The position numbers were made by a program, and so were the translations under genes. 37,569 nucleotides of DNA from Planctomycetales bacterium (GTDB lineage: Bacteria > Planctomycetota > Planctomycetia > Isosphaerales > Isosphaeraceae), in the NCBI GenBank assembly GCA_027452145.1, contig DAIDHB010000382.1:1-37569 (forward strand), read 5' to 3'. The notes under the pieces were generated by a model. It searched no databases. It was given only the letters and a program-made list of their open reading frames with translations, and had not been told where the DNA came from. This document shows positions 1 through 11,600 of this stretch, piece by piece. Position 1 is the stretch's first letter; the number at the start of each line of letters is the position of its first letter.

Positions 1-67
1 CGTGCAAGATTGTCAAGCTGGGCCAGGGTCCCGATCAGCAAGCTGTCACCTAACGTCCCGATCTTCA

Positions 68-92
68 ACTGACCACTGACCACTGACCACTG
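68..92. repeat. short 7-bp tandem repeat
   Basis: Three and a half tandem copies of ACTGACC lie in the non-coding DNA at the left edge. The rest of 1-266 shows no convincing gene. Function unknown. Confidence 0.8.
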
Positions 93-266
93 CGGCCGAA
101 GGCCGCGCTGTGTCTCTGTGGTTCATGATTCCTGATTGATAAGTTGTTGGCGGCTCGGCCGCGCCGGGTATCCGCGTGAAACGCTTCGATTGATCTCAGC
201 GTCTCTGCGTGACATACCGCGACCTCGGATTTCTCACGCGGCTTCAGAGAGGCGAAGAAGGCGATA

Positions 267-1724
267 CTACAGAAACACACTCGTCACCCGCACGCCCAGC
301 TCGGTGTCGATCAGGATCAGCTCGCCGCGGGCGACGACGCGGCCGTTCGACGTCAGCTCGACCGGGGCGCGCGCCTGGCGCGCCAGCTCGATCACCTCGC
401 CGGGCCGCAGCTCGGCCAGGCGGCCGACCGTGAGGTTCACGCGGCCGAGCTCGACCGCGAGCGTCACGGGCACATCGAGCGGGGCGGCGTCGGGACCCGA
501 TCCCGGCCCGCCGGGTTCGGTGATCGCGTCACCTGGACTCATCTTCGGACCTCCCTTCAGACCGGCCTCGATCGGTTGGCGCGGGGCCGGCTCGCGCCGA
601 GGTGAGTCCTCCACGCGGAGGAGCCTCCCGCCTGAGCTACCCACCGGCCGCGCCGGGATGCGGAATCGGCCCTCCGAGCCGGCCAGGTCCAGCACCAGGT
701 CGACTGGTCCCTCGGGGCTGCCCGGCGTGCCCGAGAGCACCGTTCGTTCAAAAGGCACGATCGCCCCCGCCCGCAATCGCTTCAGTCCCTGCGCCAGCGT
801 CACGGTCCCGGCCTCGGCCCGCCAGACGGAGCCCAGCTCGCGCCGGTCGACCGGAGACTCGCCCGCCCGTCCCGCCGCCAGCCACGACCCGACCGCGGGC
901 GGACGGCGCCCCTGGCGCGCCAGCGCCTCGGGCATCCAGAGCCGCACCGAGCCGCCGATCTCGCCGACGCGAACCCCCCAGCGCACGGTCACAATCGCGC
1001 CCAAACCCTCGGGGTTGAACGGGTCCGGCCCCGCGCGGTCCAGCCGCAGCTCGCCCGGCCGGATCGAGCCCTCGTCGGCCTGGGCCGGGCCCTCGGCCGC
1101 CGAGCGCGCGTCCATCCCGTCCAGCACGCGGAGGATCAAGAACGTCCAGATGCCCCACTCGACCGGGGTCAACTGGTCGCGCGTCTCGGCAAATGCCCGG
1201 TCGAAGCCGAGCAGCCGGTCGACCACGGCGTGCGCCAGGGCGTTCTCGATCCCGACGGCCAGCCTGGTCCCCAGCCGCGGGACGGTTAAATGCGCAATCA
1301 TCCCCGGCCGGTTCAGCCCCGATGCCCGCTCGAAGACCTCCGGCCGGTCCACCACGACCGCGCCGCCGCATCCCGCCTCGAGCCATTCCAGAAAGGCCGG
1401 TAGCCGCCCGTCGCGGGTCCAGCCCGCCAGCCACCGCTCGAGCCGGACCTGCGGACGCGAGAGCCGCGGCAATCCCTCGAACGGGTCCTCGCCCGCCGGC
1501 TCTCGCGTGTCGTCATTCCGATCGGTCGTCGACAGGGTCTCGGGGGCCAAGGCAGGGTCGCTCCCTCTCGCGATGGGTCTGGGATCTCGGGCGGCCGGGA
1601 TTCGAAGGGACTCGCCGCTCTCCGACTGGTCCCGGCATTCTACCCGATCGAGCCTTGACCCTGAAGGTCCGGTTCCGGCGCGCCGGCACGCGGCGCGACC
1701 GCGGATTGATGGCGAGAATCGCAT
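267..1724 (-). CDS. FliM/FliN-family C-ring protein, SctQ-like
   Basis: Probable cytoplasmic sorting-platform or C-ring component of a type III secretion or flagellar apparatus. The last 70 residues read as a typical SpoA (FliN C-terminal) domain: DVPVTLAVELGRVNLTVG, then RPGEVIEL, a NGRVVARGELILID stretch and GVRVTSVFL at the end. A weaker SpoA-like segment (IVPFERTVLSG...) and a middle part with LTPVEWGIWTFLILRVLDGMD precede it, the order expected for SctQ/YscQ/HrcQ. The start is uncertain. The frame is open to 1820, and the Arg/Gly-rich first 60 or so residues look non-conserved. ATG 1724 was chosen as the nearest internal Met, but an ATG at 1820 is possible. No other T3SS gene is visible, so SctQ versus FliM cannot be decided here. 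Confidence 0.65.
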   Translation of the reverse strand: MRFSPSIRGRAACRRAGTGPSGSRLDRVECRDQSESGESLRIPAARDPRPIARGSDPALAPETLSTTDRNDDTREPAGEDPFEGLPRLSRPQVRLERWLAGWTRDGRLPAFLEWLEAGCGGAVVVDRPEVFERASGLNRPGMIAHLTVPRLGTRLAVGIENALAHAVVDRLLGFDRAFAETRDQLTPVEWGIWTFLILRVLDGMDARSAAEGPAQADEGSIRPGELRLDRAGPDPFNPEGLGAIVTVRWGVRVGEIGGSVRLWMPEALARQGRRPPAVGSWLAAGRAGESPVDRRELGSVWRAEAGTVTLAQGLKRLRAGAIVPFERTVLSGTPGSPEGPVDLVLDLAGSEGRFRIPARPVGSSGGRLLRVEDSPRREPAPRQPIEAGLKGGPKMSPGDAITEPGGPGSGPDAAPLDVPVTLAVELGRVNLTVGRLAELRPGEVIELARQARAPVELTSNGRVVARGELILIDTELGVRVTSVFL

Positions 1725-1887
1725 CGACCGATGCCCCAGGCTTGATTGCCACCATCCGTTGCCGTGATACAATGAATGACGACCGCATGAGTCGATTCCG
1801 CACCTCGGGATTCGAAGCAACGCGATCGGCCGGGCAGGGAGGCAAGTTGTCGTGATCTGTGCTCCTCAAACCTGCCGGAGTCCGGTG

Positions 1888-2547
1888 ATGCCTCAGCGAC
1901 AGATCTTCCCGCGTCGACGGCACCTGACGTTCGCCGGCCGGGCCGGTGGGTTTGCCGCCCTTGGCCTCCTGCTGCTGCTGGCCTCAAACGCCGGCGCCCA
2001 GCCGCCACCGTCCGTGCCCCCCGATCCCGTCGCGGATATCGTACAGAAGAAGGCCGCCGCGCGGCTCCTGGCCGACATGGGGCCGAACGTGCCCATCGAC
2101 GGCAAGGTGGCCCGGCTGATCGACCGACTTGCGCTCCGCGATCGCGACCAGGTCCAGGCCGCCGTCACGGCCCTGGAGATGCTCGGCCCACCGGCCGTGC
2201 CGTCGATGATCCGCCGGATCGACGACCGCCGTCCCATGCCGGTCGGCGTCATCGAATTCGAGAACCGCGCCCCGGATGCCTTCGAGGGGGTGAGGCATCT
2301 CGGCGTCGCCAGGGTGGTCGACGCCCTGAACCTGATCCTCAACAGCGTCACGGGCGAGGATGTCGGCACGATCGTGGTGGATGACGGCCCGGGGGGCGGC
2401 GGAGACAACCCCAGGCTCGATCCCCAGCGCGAGGCCGTCGTGAACGGCTGGCGGGCGTACCTCGCGCGACAGACCAGGACACCGCCCGTCCCGGGCAAGA
2501 CGCCTCCCGTCCCGGGCAAGTCGCTGCCGGCCGCCAGCGGCCCATAA
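1888..2547 (+). CDS. secreted hypothetical protein
   Basis: A 219-residue protein of unknown function. The N-terminus is a clear signal peptide: basic residues (RQIFPRRRHLTF), a hydrophobic stretch GFAALGLLLLLASNAGA, and likely cleavage after AGA-Q. The start at ATG 1888 is favoured over ATG 1852 because GGAG lies 7 nt upstream and the signal peptide then has normal length. The mature part has an alpha-helical section (VQAAVTALEMLGPPAVPSMIRRID) that looks like a single HEAT-like repeat, then a Gly/Pro-rich tail with a duplicated PPVPGK. It is divergent from the C-ring gene, with starts at most about 165 bp apart. I do not recognise the family. Confidence 0.75.
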   Translation: MPQRQIFPRRRHLTFAGRAGGFAALGLLLLLASNAGAQPPPSVPPDPVADIVQKKAAARLLADMGPNVPIDGKVARLIDRLALRDRDQVQAAVTALEMLGPPAVPSMIRRIDDRRPMPVGVIEFENRAPDAFEGVRHLGVARVVDALNLILNSVTGEDVGTIVVDDGPGGGGDNPRLDPQREAVVNGWRAYLARQTRTPPVPGKTPPVPGKSLPAASGP

Positions 2548-2639
2548 GTGCCTGGAGATCATTGCAGATAGGGGGCGCACGGAGGGACCGGGCTGGCCAG
2601 GAGTCGGTGCCGGCAGGGCTCCGAGCCCCCGTCAGGGGG

Positions 2640-2830
2640 CGATCGGACGTAGCCGGGGGGCGGCAGCCCCCCGGACTCGGACCGCCACGCCACACACCCA
2701 ATCCTCTCGACGGACCCTCCCGGCCGCGACCCCGCACGGCGGGGTCGCGGCCGGGAGGGTGACACGATGGCGGGGAGATGAGGGTTCGTCTGGGGCTCCG
2801 GGGGGCTGACGCCCCCCGGCTACGTCCTGG
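2640..2830. repeat. inverted GC-rich intergenic repeat with a 22-bp perfect hairpin
   Basis: Positions around 2650-2675 (GTAGCCGGGGGGCGGCAGCC) recur as an inverted copy near 2800-2825 (GGGGGGCTGACGCCCCCCGG). Between them, 2714-2735 and 2739-2760 form a perfect 22-bp stem with a 3-nt loop. No T-tract follows, so it is not a canonical terminator. The 2548-3041 gap is non-coding and is filled by this and the next repeat. Confidence 0.75.
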
Positions 2831-2916
2831 CGCCCACTTCGTGGGCTCCCGGGACAGACTCCGACCTCCGTCTCTCGCCCATGCGCCACGCAACGGCAAT
2901 GCGCTCCATCTCTGAA

Positions 2917-2985
2917 GTGGGAGGGCGAGGCTCCTGCCGAGCCGGGATGGTGCGGGGCTTCCCCCCTGTCCCGGCTCGCCCTCCC
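2917..2985. repeat. dispersed host intergenic palindromic repeat, copy 1
   Basis: GGGAGGGCGAGGCTCCTGCC is followed by an inverted arm ending in CCGGCTCGCCCTCCC. The same family recurs at 27469-27583, 30964-31032 and, truncated by the window end, at 37556-37569. All copies are between genes. Confidence 0.8.
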
Positions 2986-3041
2986 GATCAGGCCTCTCGG
3001 GACAGACTCCAAGACATCTCCCGCCCGTCTCACGTCCTACC

Positions 3042-3806
3042 TCAACGGCCGATCAAAACGCAGGCCCATTCGGCGTCCTCGGCCGTCAGCGCGGGAGACG
3101 GAGTACCTTCGTAGATGTAATACCCATAGCCGGCCGCGTCGTGGATCCGGTGGAGCAGGGCTTGCAAATTGAGCCGGGCATCCGGATGGGGCGGACGCAA
3201 GGGGATCGGGATCACCGGCAGCGGGTCGCGCAATCCGATCGGCCAGAACCCTACCCGCGGACGTTCGTCGTTCCGGCTCACGGCGACCTAGTAGGCGCAC
3301 GCCGGCCGATCCTGCGACGGCATCGGCTCACCCGCCCGAAGCAGATCGATCTCGACCAGGTGGGCCTGTCCCTTGAGGATCTTCCCCCGCTTCGCCAGGT
3401 ACTGCGCGCGATCGGGCCCCGGCCGCTTGTTCGCCGGGCTCAACAGCTCGACCACGCCGACAAGCTCCCGCGAGCGACGGTCGCGGATCTCGATGAACGA
3501 CTCGCTTTCAATATCGACCGCGGGCAGCCAGACGTGCGCCGGGGCCTCGATCACGCCCACGGCCGCGGAAGGCCCCGACATGGCAGGCTCGCGAGTCGTC
3601 ACGCCAAGATCGGCCCGACCCAGAAGGCGTCTCGCCCCCTCCGGCATCTCGTGTACGTAAATATGCTCATCGATTTTGACGATGTAATCGGGCTGGACCT
3701 GGGCCCCGATCATCTCGGCCGCGGCGGGCAGGAAGCGCCTTCGGAGGTCGTGCCAGACATCCTCCTGCTCCAGGTAGGGGTTCATCCCCGGAAACGGCGA
3801 TGGCAT
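3042..3806 (-). pseudogene. DUF4058 family protein, interrupted by an in-frame TAG
   Basis: The N-terminal part (MPSPFPGMNPYLEQEDVWHD) is the hallmark start of DUF4058 proteins, a family common in cyanobacteria and planctomycetes with no established function. The frame runs to a TAG at 3288-3290 (after SQDRPACAY) and then continues without any shift as VAVSRNDERPRVGFWPIGLR, ending at 3042 after the family-typical AAGYGYYIYE and LTAEDAEWA. Family members usually have an aromatic pair before the V.VSR stretch, so the amber codon is best explained as a TAC/TAT-to-TAG substitution. The intact product would be about 254 residues. It is either a recent pseudogene or a sequencing error; readthrough is less likely. 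Confidence 0.8.
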
Positions 3807-3869
3807 GGTCGGTCTCTCCGTCGCGGCGGGCGTAGGCCTTTCGTCGACGACCAGTCGAACACCCGCCCC

Positions 3870-4535
3870 TTACGTCACCACCCCGGCCCATCGGGTCATC
3901 TCGACCCCCAGCGACGCCAGCCCGACGCCGGCGGTCATGCAGGCGAACCAGATCCACAGGTCGTCCCACCGCGTCACCATGTAATAGGCCGCGTAGCACG
4001 GGATGACGACGTAGAGGAACCCATAAAGGAAATCCTCGCTGAACGCCCCATACGCCCCCACAGCGTAGCCCACTAGGATCATCGCGCAGCCCAGGCCCAT
4101 CAGGACCCAGGCAACCACGATCACCCCGTGGGGAGCGAACAGCGCGATCCCGGCCAGGATGACCGCCAGCGCGCCCGCGCCGCCACCCAGCCACTTCGCC
4201 CGCGCGATCGCCTGTTGCCGGCGCTTCCTGCCGCCCGAGCCCGACCGACTCTTCCCCGTCCGCACCGAAACCGGCACCGGCACCGCCCCGGCCGTCTCGA
4301 CGCCGGCCGCCGGCGTAAACGCCGATTCCCCCACCGACTCGACCATGGCATAGCCGCCCGCTGCCTCCTGCCGCGGCGTCGGCATCACCTCCTGCACGTC
4401 GTACTCCGCAGCCTGTTCTGCCTCGGGGATCGTGAACCGCCCGCCGCAGTGTTTGCACCGCCCGGCCTTCCCGGCCGCCGAGCCATCCACCGAACCGGTC
4501 GCCCCGCACGCCGGGCAGGTAAACGCGATCCTCAT
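3870..4535 (-). CDS. zinc-ribbon membrane protein, hypothetical
   Basis: A 221-residue protein. Residues 1-40 form a zinc ribbon with CPAC and CKHC pairs, a layout common in planctomycete small membrane proteins. A low-complexity Ser/Lys/Arg linker (SRSGSGGRKRRQQA) leads to three or four hydrophobic helices (WLGGGAGALAVILAGIALF, VIVVAWVLMGLGCAMILVG, DFLYGFLYVVIPCYAAYY, LWIWFACMTAGVGLASLG). The start at ATG 4535 is supported by an AGGAGGGG ribosome site 7 nt upstream; the frame is open further upstream but that part looks non-coding. Function unknown. It is likely an inner-membrane protein with the ribbon in the cytoplasm. Confidence 0.75.
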   Translation of the reverse strand: MRIAFTCPACGATGSVDGSAAGKAGRCKHCGGRFTIPEAEQAAEYDVQEVMPTPRQEAAGGYAMVESVGESAFTPAAGVETAGAVPVPVSVRTGKSRSGSGGRKRRQQAIARAKWLGGGAGALAVILAGIALFAPHGVIVVAWVLMGLGCAMILVGYAVGAYGAFSEDFLYGFLYVVIPCYAAYYMVTRWDDLWIWFACMTAGVGLASLGVEMTRWAGVVT

Positions 4536-5066
4536 CGAAACCCCTCCTGGGGGACGACCCGATCGGCCCGGTCCGACATCGGACCCGCGATGTGCCAGGC
4601 TCCCGCGATCGGCCCGCGAACCTGGACCGCCCCGCTGCCAGACTATCCACACCCGTTCGAAATCGGAAGCACATCATCCCGTGCGACCTTGCCCACATCA
4701 TCCTCACCTCGAACGGCTTTCCCTCGAAACCCTCCACATAAGCCAGGATTTGCGCAAAAACCACGCCGTGTTTGCTGATTACCTGGAGAGAGGAACTCGC
4801 TTACCAACCGGCAACCTGGAAGAGAAGCTTGCATGCGTGCTGTTGAGATGCCCAATCCGGATTGCTCGGACTCTCCTGATCACCCGCAGGAGTCCTCAGT
4901 CGGTGGACGAATGGGTGGGAATCGAAAACGTCAACCACGAATGCTTGCACCACTTGTTTCTCGACGCGTACAGAAAAGTCTTCGCAACGAAGCCAATCTT
5001 CATGCTGTCCTCACATCTCGCCTGCCTCCCCTTGGGTGCTCCAGGTTGCCGGACCCCGGTGAAAGC

Positions 5067-5340
5067 GCGCGAACGAACCCAATCGGACGAGCCCTGGGCG
5101 CTGCAAAACGCAGAACGAGCCTCATGTCGCGATGCGACACCCATACCGATGAAAGCAATACGCTGCGCGCGTGCTACTGTGCGTGGCCCTCGAATTTTCA
5201 GAGCAACCCAATTGGCCCGGTTGTTGAAGCCGAAATCGCGCGAACGAACCCAATCGACCGAGCCCTGGGCGCTGCAAAACGCAGAACGAACCCAATCGGC
5301 CGCGCTCCCGGCGTGGAAAAACGCGCGAACGAACCCAATC
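5067..5340. repeat. imperfect GAACGAACCCAATC repeat block
   Basis: GAACGAACCCAATC occurs exactly at 5071, 5242, 5284 and 5327. The first two copies lie in a longer unit of about 50 bp continuing with GAGCCCTGGGCGCTGCAAAA. The block sits in the gene-poor interval 4536-5629. Otherwise I see no gene there: the reading frames crossing it are low-complexity translations of the repeat. Confidence 0.8.
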
Positions 5341-5629
5341 TCGTCCTCATATTCTTCCCATCCATCCCAGACCGACATTCGCCAGGCAAAACTAACTCCA
5401 CCAGCACCCTGATGCGTGCACGCCTGGTGTCAATCCAGCCTCGACGGGCCTTTCTCCATTCCGAGCCATTTCGGACTCGGATCCGGCGCCGAACAGAATG
5501 GAACCGCCCGTTCGCACGTCTAACGGTGGGAGTATCCACCAGACCGACGCGACCACCCGGCCGGTGCGTGCATGCGATTGCAGCACTGCCGGCCGGACCG
5601 ATCGACCTACCAGCCCGGGGAGACCGACC

Positions 5630-8600
5630 GTGCGACACCGAACCCGCACCCGCTCGTGCTGCGCGCCCCGAACGATCGCCGAGCCCTCTCATCCTGATCG
5701 TGGTGATCGCTGGCGGCCGGTTACGCCCAGCCAATCGATCGTCCCGATCGCAGTGATTCTGGCGATGCTGATGGTTGCGGCAGCAGCAACCGCGCACGCC
5801 CAGGACGCCAGCGCGGTCCGTGCGGCCGAGGCGGTCGCACCGATCGCGCCCGAGCTGCCCGCGGCGGTCCTGGCCGACCTGGAGGAGTCTCGGTTCGACG
5901 CGGCGGCGACGGCCCTCGAACCGCTGGCCCGCGACGGGGCCCGATCGGCCGACGACCGGGCGTTCCTCGGCTGGATTCGCGGGATCGCCCTGCGGCGCGC
6001 AGGTAAGCTCGATGCGGCGGCGATTGCGCTCCGCGAGACGATGGCCGCCGCGCCCGGCTCGGTCTGGACGGGCAAGCTCCGCGGTGAGCTGGCCGCGGTC
6101 GAGCTGGCGCGCAAGAATCCGGCCGGTGCCGAGCGCCTGGCACGCGCCGAGGTCGAGGCCCTGCTGAGCCCCGCGCGCAAGGACCGACTCGCCGCGCTCG
6201 TCGAGGGTTTCGCCCGCCGGTTACTCGAGCCCGGCGACCCGCTCGTCCCGGCCGATCCCGGAAGTGCCTACCAGTTGTTCCAGTTGGCCCACGGGATCGC
6301 GCGCGGCGACGCGACCCGCGGCCGGCTGCTGCTGGCCATGGCCCGCGCCAGCCGCGCGGGCGGGAACCTCCAGCAGGCCGCCAGCGACCTGGAAGCCTAC
6401 CTGAACCAGCATCCTCACGCCTCCGACCGCGCGCAGGTCAGCTACGAGCTGGCCGAGGTCCAGCACCAGAGCGGCCAGCACACCGCCGCGCGCAATCGCT
6501 GGACCGACCTGGCCCGGCAGCTCGAGGCGCCGGCGAGGACCGATCCCGCCGCGCGCGATCTCCGCGCCCGTTGCCTGTATCAGATCGGCCGGTCGTACCT
6601 CGACGAGATGCGCGTCGGCGCCGATGTTGCCAGGCTTCGCGCCGGGCTGGCGGTGGCCGCGCTGCGGCGGTTCCTCGCCGCCGAGCCGTCGCACGAGCTG
6701 GCCGTCGAGGCCGCCTACCAGGTCGCCGACGCCCTCGAACGGGGCGGCCAGAGCCAGCCCGCGCTCGACGCCTTTCGCGCGTTCCTCGACGGCCAGGGCT
6801 ATCGCGCCGAGACCCCGCAGGCCCGCCGCCGCCTGGCCGAGCTGACCCCGCCCGCCACGTTTCAGGCCGCCGCGATCCTCCAGGCGCAGGGAAAGCTGGA
6901 GGAGGCGCTTGCCGCCTACCGGCGCTATACCGAGCGCTTCCCCGGCGGCCCGCAGCTCGCGAACGCCCAGCGCGCGATCCTCGACGTCGAGCTGGCGATC
7001 GCCGACGAACACGATCGCCGCGGCCGGCACGAGCAGGCCCGCGCGGCACGCGAGGCGTTCGTCGCCCGCAACCCGCTGGATCCTCGCGTCCCGCTGGCGC
7101 TGTTCCGCAACGGCCGCAGCCTGCTGGCCGAGGGCCACGTCGACCGCGCGATCGCCGCGTGGGAGGCCCTGATCGCCCGGTTCCCCGATGACGCGAACAC
7201 CGCCCGGCCGCACTGGGAGATCGCCCGCGTCTACGAGGAGCGCAGGGCCGACCCCGCGCGGGCCATCGAGCACCTGCGCCGCGTGAAGGCCGACCCCTGG
7301 ATGGCCAGAGCCCGCGAGCGGATCGCCGTGCTCGAGTCGCGGACACTCGCGGTCGTCACCCCGCGGACCTATCGCTCGGGCGAGGTCCCCGCGCTCAAGA
7401 TCACCACCCGCAACATCAACTCGCTGAGCTTCGCCGCGTATCGCCTCGACGCCGAGGACTACTTCCGCAAGAAGCACCGACTCGACAGTGTCGAGTCGCT
7501 CGCCATCGACCTCGTCGCGCCCGAGCACGCCTGGACCGAGACGATCCCCGGCGCGGCGAAATATGTGCCGGTCGAGCGCACGGTGCCGCTGAAGCCGATC
7601 AACGCGCCGGGCGCCTGGGTCGTCAAGGTCGGCGACGACGCGACGATCCACGCGGTGACCCTCGTTCTCGTGACCGATGTGCAGGCGATCGTCAAGGCGT
7701 CGCGCGACCAGGTGCTGGTCCTCGCGCAGGACAGCGCGACCGGCAAGGGCCGCGCGGGCGCAACGGTGCTCGCTGCCGGCTCGGGCGAGATCGTGCTCAC
7801 CGGACGCACCGGGCCGGATGGCGTGCTGCTGGCCAACTGGCCCAATCCCATGCCCCAGATGGCGCGGCTCGAGTACCTCGTCCTGGACGGCCCGCACGTC
7901 GCGGCGACCGAGTTGACGCTGTCCGACTCCGTCGCCCAGGGGCTCTCGCCGCGGGCCCTGATTTACACCGATCGCCCCGCGTACCGGCCCGGCCAGCGTG
8001 CCCGGATCCGCGGCATCCTCCGCGACGTGAAGGACGGGCGATTCGACCCCGGCGCGGGAGTGACCTACCGCCTTGAGGTGCTCGACAGTCGCGGCCGCCG
8101 GATCGTCGGCCAGGCCGTCGCGCTCTCCCCCTTCGGCACGTTCCATGCCGAGGTGCCGCTCGACGCCGCGGCGCCCGTCGGAACGTACCGGGTCCGCGTG
8201 TTCCGTCCTGGCGGCAGCGACTTCGGCGGCTCGTTCGAGGTCCAGGCCTACCGGCTGGCGAAGGCCGAGCTGTCCGTCGAGCTGCCGCGCACCGTCTATT
8301 TCCGCGGCGAGACGGTCGAGGGCCACGCGCTGGCCCGCTACCCCGACGGCACGCCGATGGCCAGCCGCCCGATCACCGTGACTTTGCCCGACGGCCGGAC
8401 CCTCCGCGGCACCACCGACGCCGCCGGCAAGTTCCCGTTCTCGCTCGCAACCGCCGACTTTCCCGATGTCGGCAACCTGCCCATCGTCGCCCGGCTGACC
8501 GAGGACGAGGTCGAGGCCACCGGCGTCGCCGCACTGGCCACGCTGGGATTCTCGATTGAGCCGGGCCTGGCTCGATCGGTCTACCTCAGCGGTGAGGCGT

Positions 8601-11600
8601 TCCCACTCCGCGCCGTCACTCGCGACGCCACCGGTCGGCCGATCGGCCAGACGCTCTCGGTCGCGGTGGTCAAGCAGATCGTTGAGCGCCCCAGCTCCGT
8701 CGACCAGGACGGGGGGATGATGCCGCCAGCGCCCGCCATCGCACGCGTCGCCGAGCGCGAGGTCGCGCGGCTGACCCTCGCGACCGACCCGAAGACCGGC
8801 GAGGGCTCGGTCAACGTCAAGGTTGAGGACGACGAGGGCGGCTCGTATGTCCTGCGCCTGTCGGGCACCGACCGGTTCGGCAACCCGGTGATCGCCGAGC
8901 GCACGGTGACGATCTCGGGCTCGAAGGACCCGCGGCGGCTGCGGCTCCTCTCGGACCGGCTGCGGTTCAAGGTGGGCGAGCGCGCCAGCATCAACCTGCA
9001 CGTCCGCGGCGGGGCGAGCACGGCGCTCATCGCCTGGGAGGCCGACCGGATCCTCAAATACCGCCTGGTGCCGATCAAGGAGGGCGATAACGCGATCGCC
9101 TGGGACGTCCAGGGCGACGAGTTCCCCAGCGTCACGCTCACCGCCTCTCGCATGGCCGGCGAAACGCTCGATGAATCGCGGCTCGACCTGGGTTACGACC
9201 GCGACCTGCGAATCACGGTCGCCCCGGCGCGGCCGGTTGTCGGACCCGGTGACCAGATCGAGCTCGAGGTCACGACCCTCGACCAGCTCGGCCGACCCGT
9301 CGCCGCCGAGCTGTCGCTGGCGATGGTCGATCGCGCCCTGCTCGCGCGCTTCGGCGACAGCCTGCCGCCGATCCGGCGGACGTTCAACGACCTGGTGCGC
9401 ACGGGCGCCTTCGCGACCCGGGCCACGAACACGTTCCGCTACGCCCCGAGAGCCATCTCGGTGCGACCCCCGGGATCAGGCGGGCCGACCCGGCCGTCGA
9501 TCGATGCACCGCCGGTCGCGCAGGGTCGCGTCGAAGGTATGGCCCCGCCGTTCGATCAGACGGCCGGGCGCCGCAGGCGCCCCCAGGCCGTCGATCCGTC
9601 GAAGGAGGCCCGCAACCGCGCCGTGCTCGCGATCCTCGATGAGCCGGTCGACATGCGGTTCGCGGCCGAAACGTCGCTCGACGACGTGCTCAGGTACATC
9701 AAGCAGGCGACGACGCGCGGTGATCGCCCGCCGCTTCAGATCTACGTCGATCCGCTCGGCCTCCAGGAGGCCGAGCGAAGCATGAGTTCCACCGTCCAGA
9801 TCGACCTCGAGGGTGTGCCGCTCCGCACCAGCATGAAGCTGATGCTCGAGCAGCTCGGGCTGGCTTACCGGATCGAGGACGGCGTCGTCAGGATCATCTC
9901 GCGGGAATCGGCCGACGAGGCGCTCGGCGAGGCTGAGCTCGCCCTGGAGCGCGATCAGAACGGGCGCGGCCTGGTCATCGGCGGCATGGGCGGCATGGGG
10001 ATGATGGGCGGCATGGGCGGCGGAGGCCGCGGCCCGATCCCGGTTGGCCCGGAGGGCGGAGTGCAGGGCGACTCCTCACCCACTCGCGCCATGCCGGTTC
10101 GGAATACCTACTCCGAGCGCGATGCGAAGGAAAAGGCCCCGGCGTCCGCGCCGGCCGATGCCCCGGCGAGGCAGCAAATGCAGCCTGCCGCCGGCAAGCC
10201 GCCTGCGAGCAAGACCGCCGAGGACCGCGCGGCGTTCGTCGAGACGGCGTACTGGAACCCGTCGGTCGTCACCGATGCGAACGGCCGCGCCCGCATCACG
10301 TTCCGCGCCCCGACGGCCCTGGCCGAGTATCGCCTGGCCGCGCTGGGGGTCACCGGTCGCGAGACGCTGGTCGGCGACGGCACGTCGATCCTCTCGATCC
10401 GCAAGCCATTCCATATCGAGCTGAAATCCCCGGCCATCCTCGCCGAGGGGGACGAGCCGCGGCTGCCCGTGCGGATTCACCATTCCGGGATCAAGGGACC
10501 GGCAAAGGTGACGCTCGAGGTCGTCGCCGATGGCCGGACCGAGGTCTTCCCGAAAGACGTCGAACTGGCCGATGGCGGCGTCACCGAGATCCTGCTCGAC
10601 GCCTTCCGCGTCCCGGGCGCCGATCGCGTGCGGCTGTCGGTCTCGGCCTCTGCCACTGCCGGGCCCGCCAACGCGCCGTCGGCCGACCGGCTCGCGGTCG
10701 ATGTTCCAGTGCGGGCCTGGGGGCTGCCGGTGTTCGCGTCGGCCTCGGGCCGGTCGAGCGACGATGCCACCGCGTTCGTAACCCTGCCGCCCGGCCGCCG
10801 CTACGAGAACCCCGAGATGCGGATCGCGCTGTCGCCTCGTGCCGACCGGATGCTCGTCGAGCTGGCGCTCAATGACTCGGCCGTCGGCTTCACGCAGCGC
10901 CCCGACCTGGGCTGCATGCCGATCGGCACCACGGTCGAGCGGGCCGCCGACCTGCTGGGCGCGGCGGCCGCGCTGGCCACGCTCCGCGACGCCCCCAATC
11001 GCGACAGTGACGCCGCCACTCGGCTAGCTTCGCGGGTCGCCGGAAACGTCACCGAGCTGGTCTCGGCCCAGAAGACCGACGGGAGCTGGCCGTGGATCCC
11101 GGTCGCCGCGGCGCCCGGCGAGGTGGAGTCCGGCGCCCGGGGCGACCTGCTCGCCACGGCGAGAGCTGTCTGGGCGCTCACGTCGGCCGAGCCGCTCGGA
11201 CAGGGCGCCGACCCGTCGGTGCTGGACAGGGCGGCGAAGTACCTCGAGCAGGCGCTGGCCGGCCTCGACGCTGGGGAGTTCACCCTTCGCACCGAGGCAC
11301 TGCACGCCCTGGCCCTGCGAGGCCGGGCGCGGTTCGAGACGGTCAACGCGCTGGTGCGAAATCGCCAGGTGCTCTCGGACCGGACGCTCGCCCTGCTGGC
11401 GATGACCCTGGCAAGGCAGGATCACGCCGGCGCGGCCGAGGAGGTGCTCGATGTCCTCGCGGCCCGCGCCCGGACGGAGCCGACCGGTCCCGGCCGGCCA
11501 CCCTTGCGGTACTGGACCGACGGCGTCGCCCCGGCCCGCGGATTGCCCGGCTCGGCCGTCGAGACGACCGCGCTGGCCGCGTTGGCATTCGCCCGGGTGC

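Noticed and set aside
3141..4076. Plus-strand open frame of 311 codons
   Set aside because: Antisense to the DUF4058 and zinc-ribbon genes.
4896..5378. Minus-strand reading frame of 160 residues with repeated DWVRS/FCSAQGS
   Set aside because: It is a translation of the GAACGAACCCAATC repeat block; no ribosome site or domain.
6221..9001. Minus-strand open frame of 926 codons
   Set aside because: Antisense shadow of the A2M/TPR gene, whose domains are clear on the plus strand.
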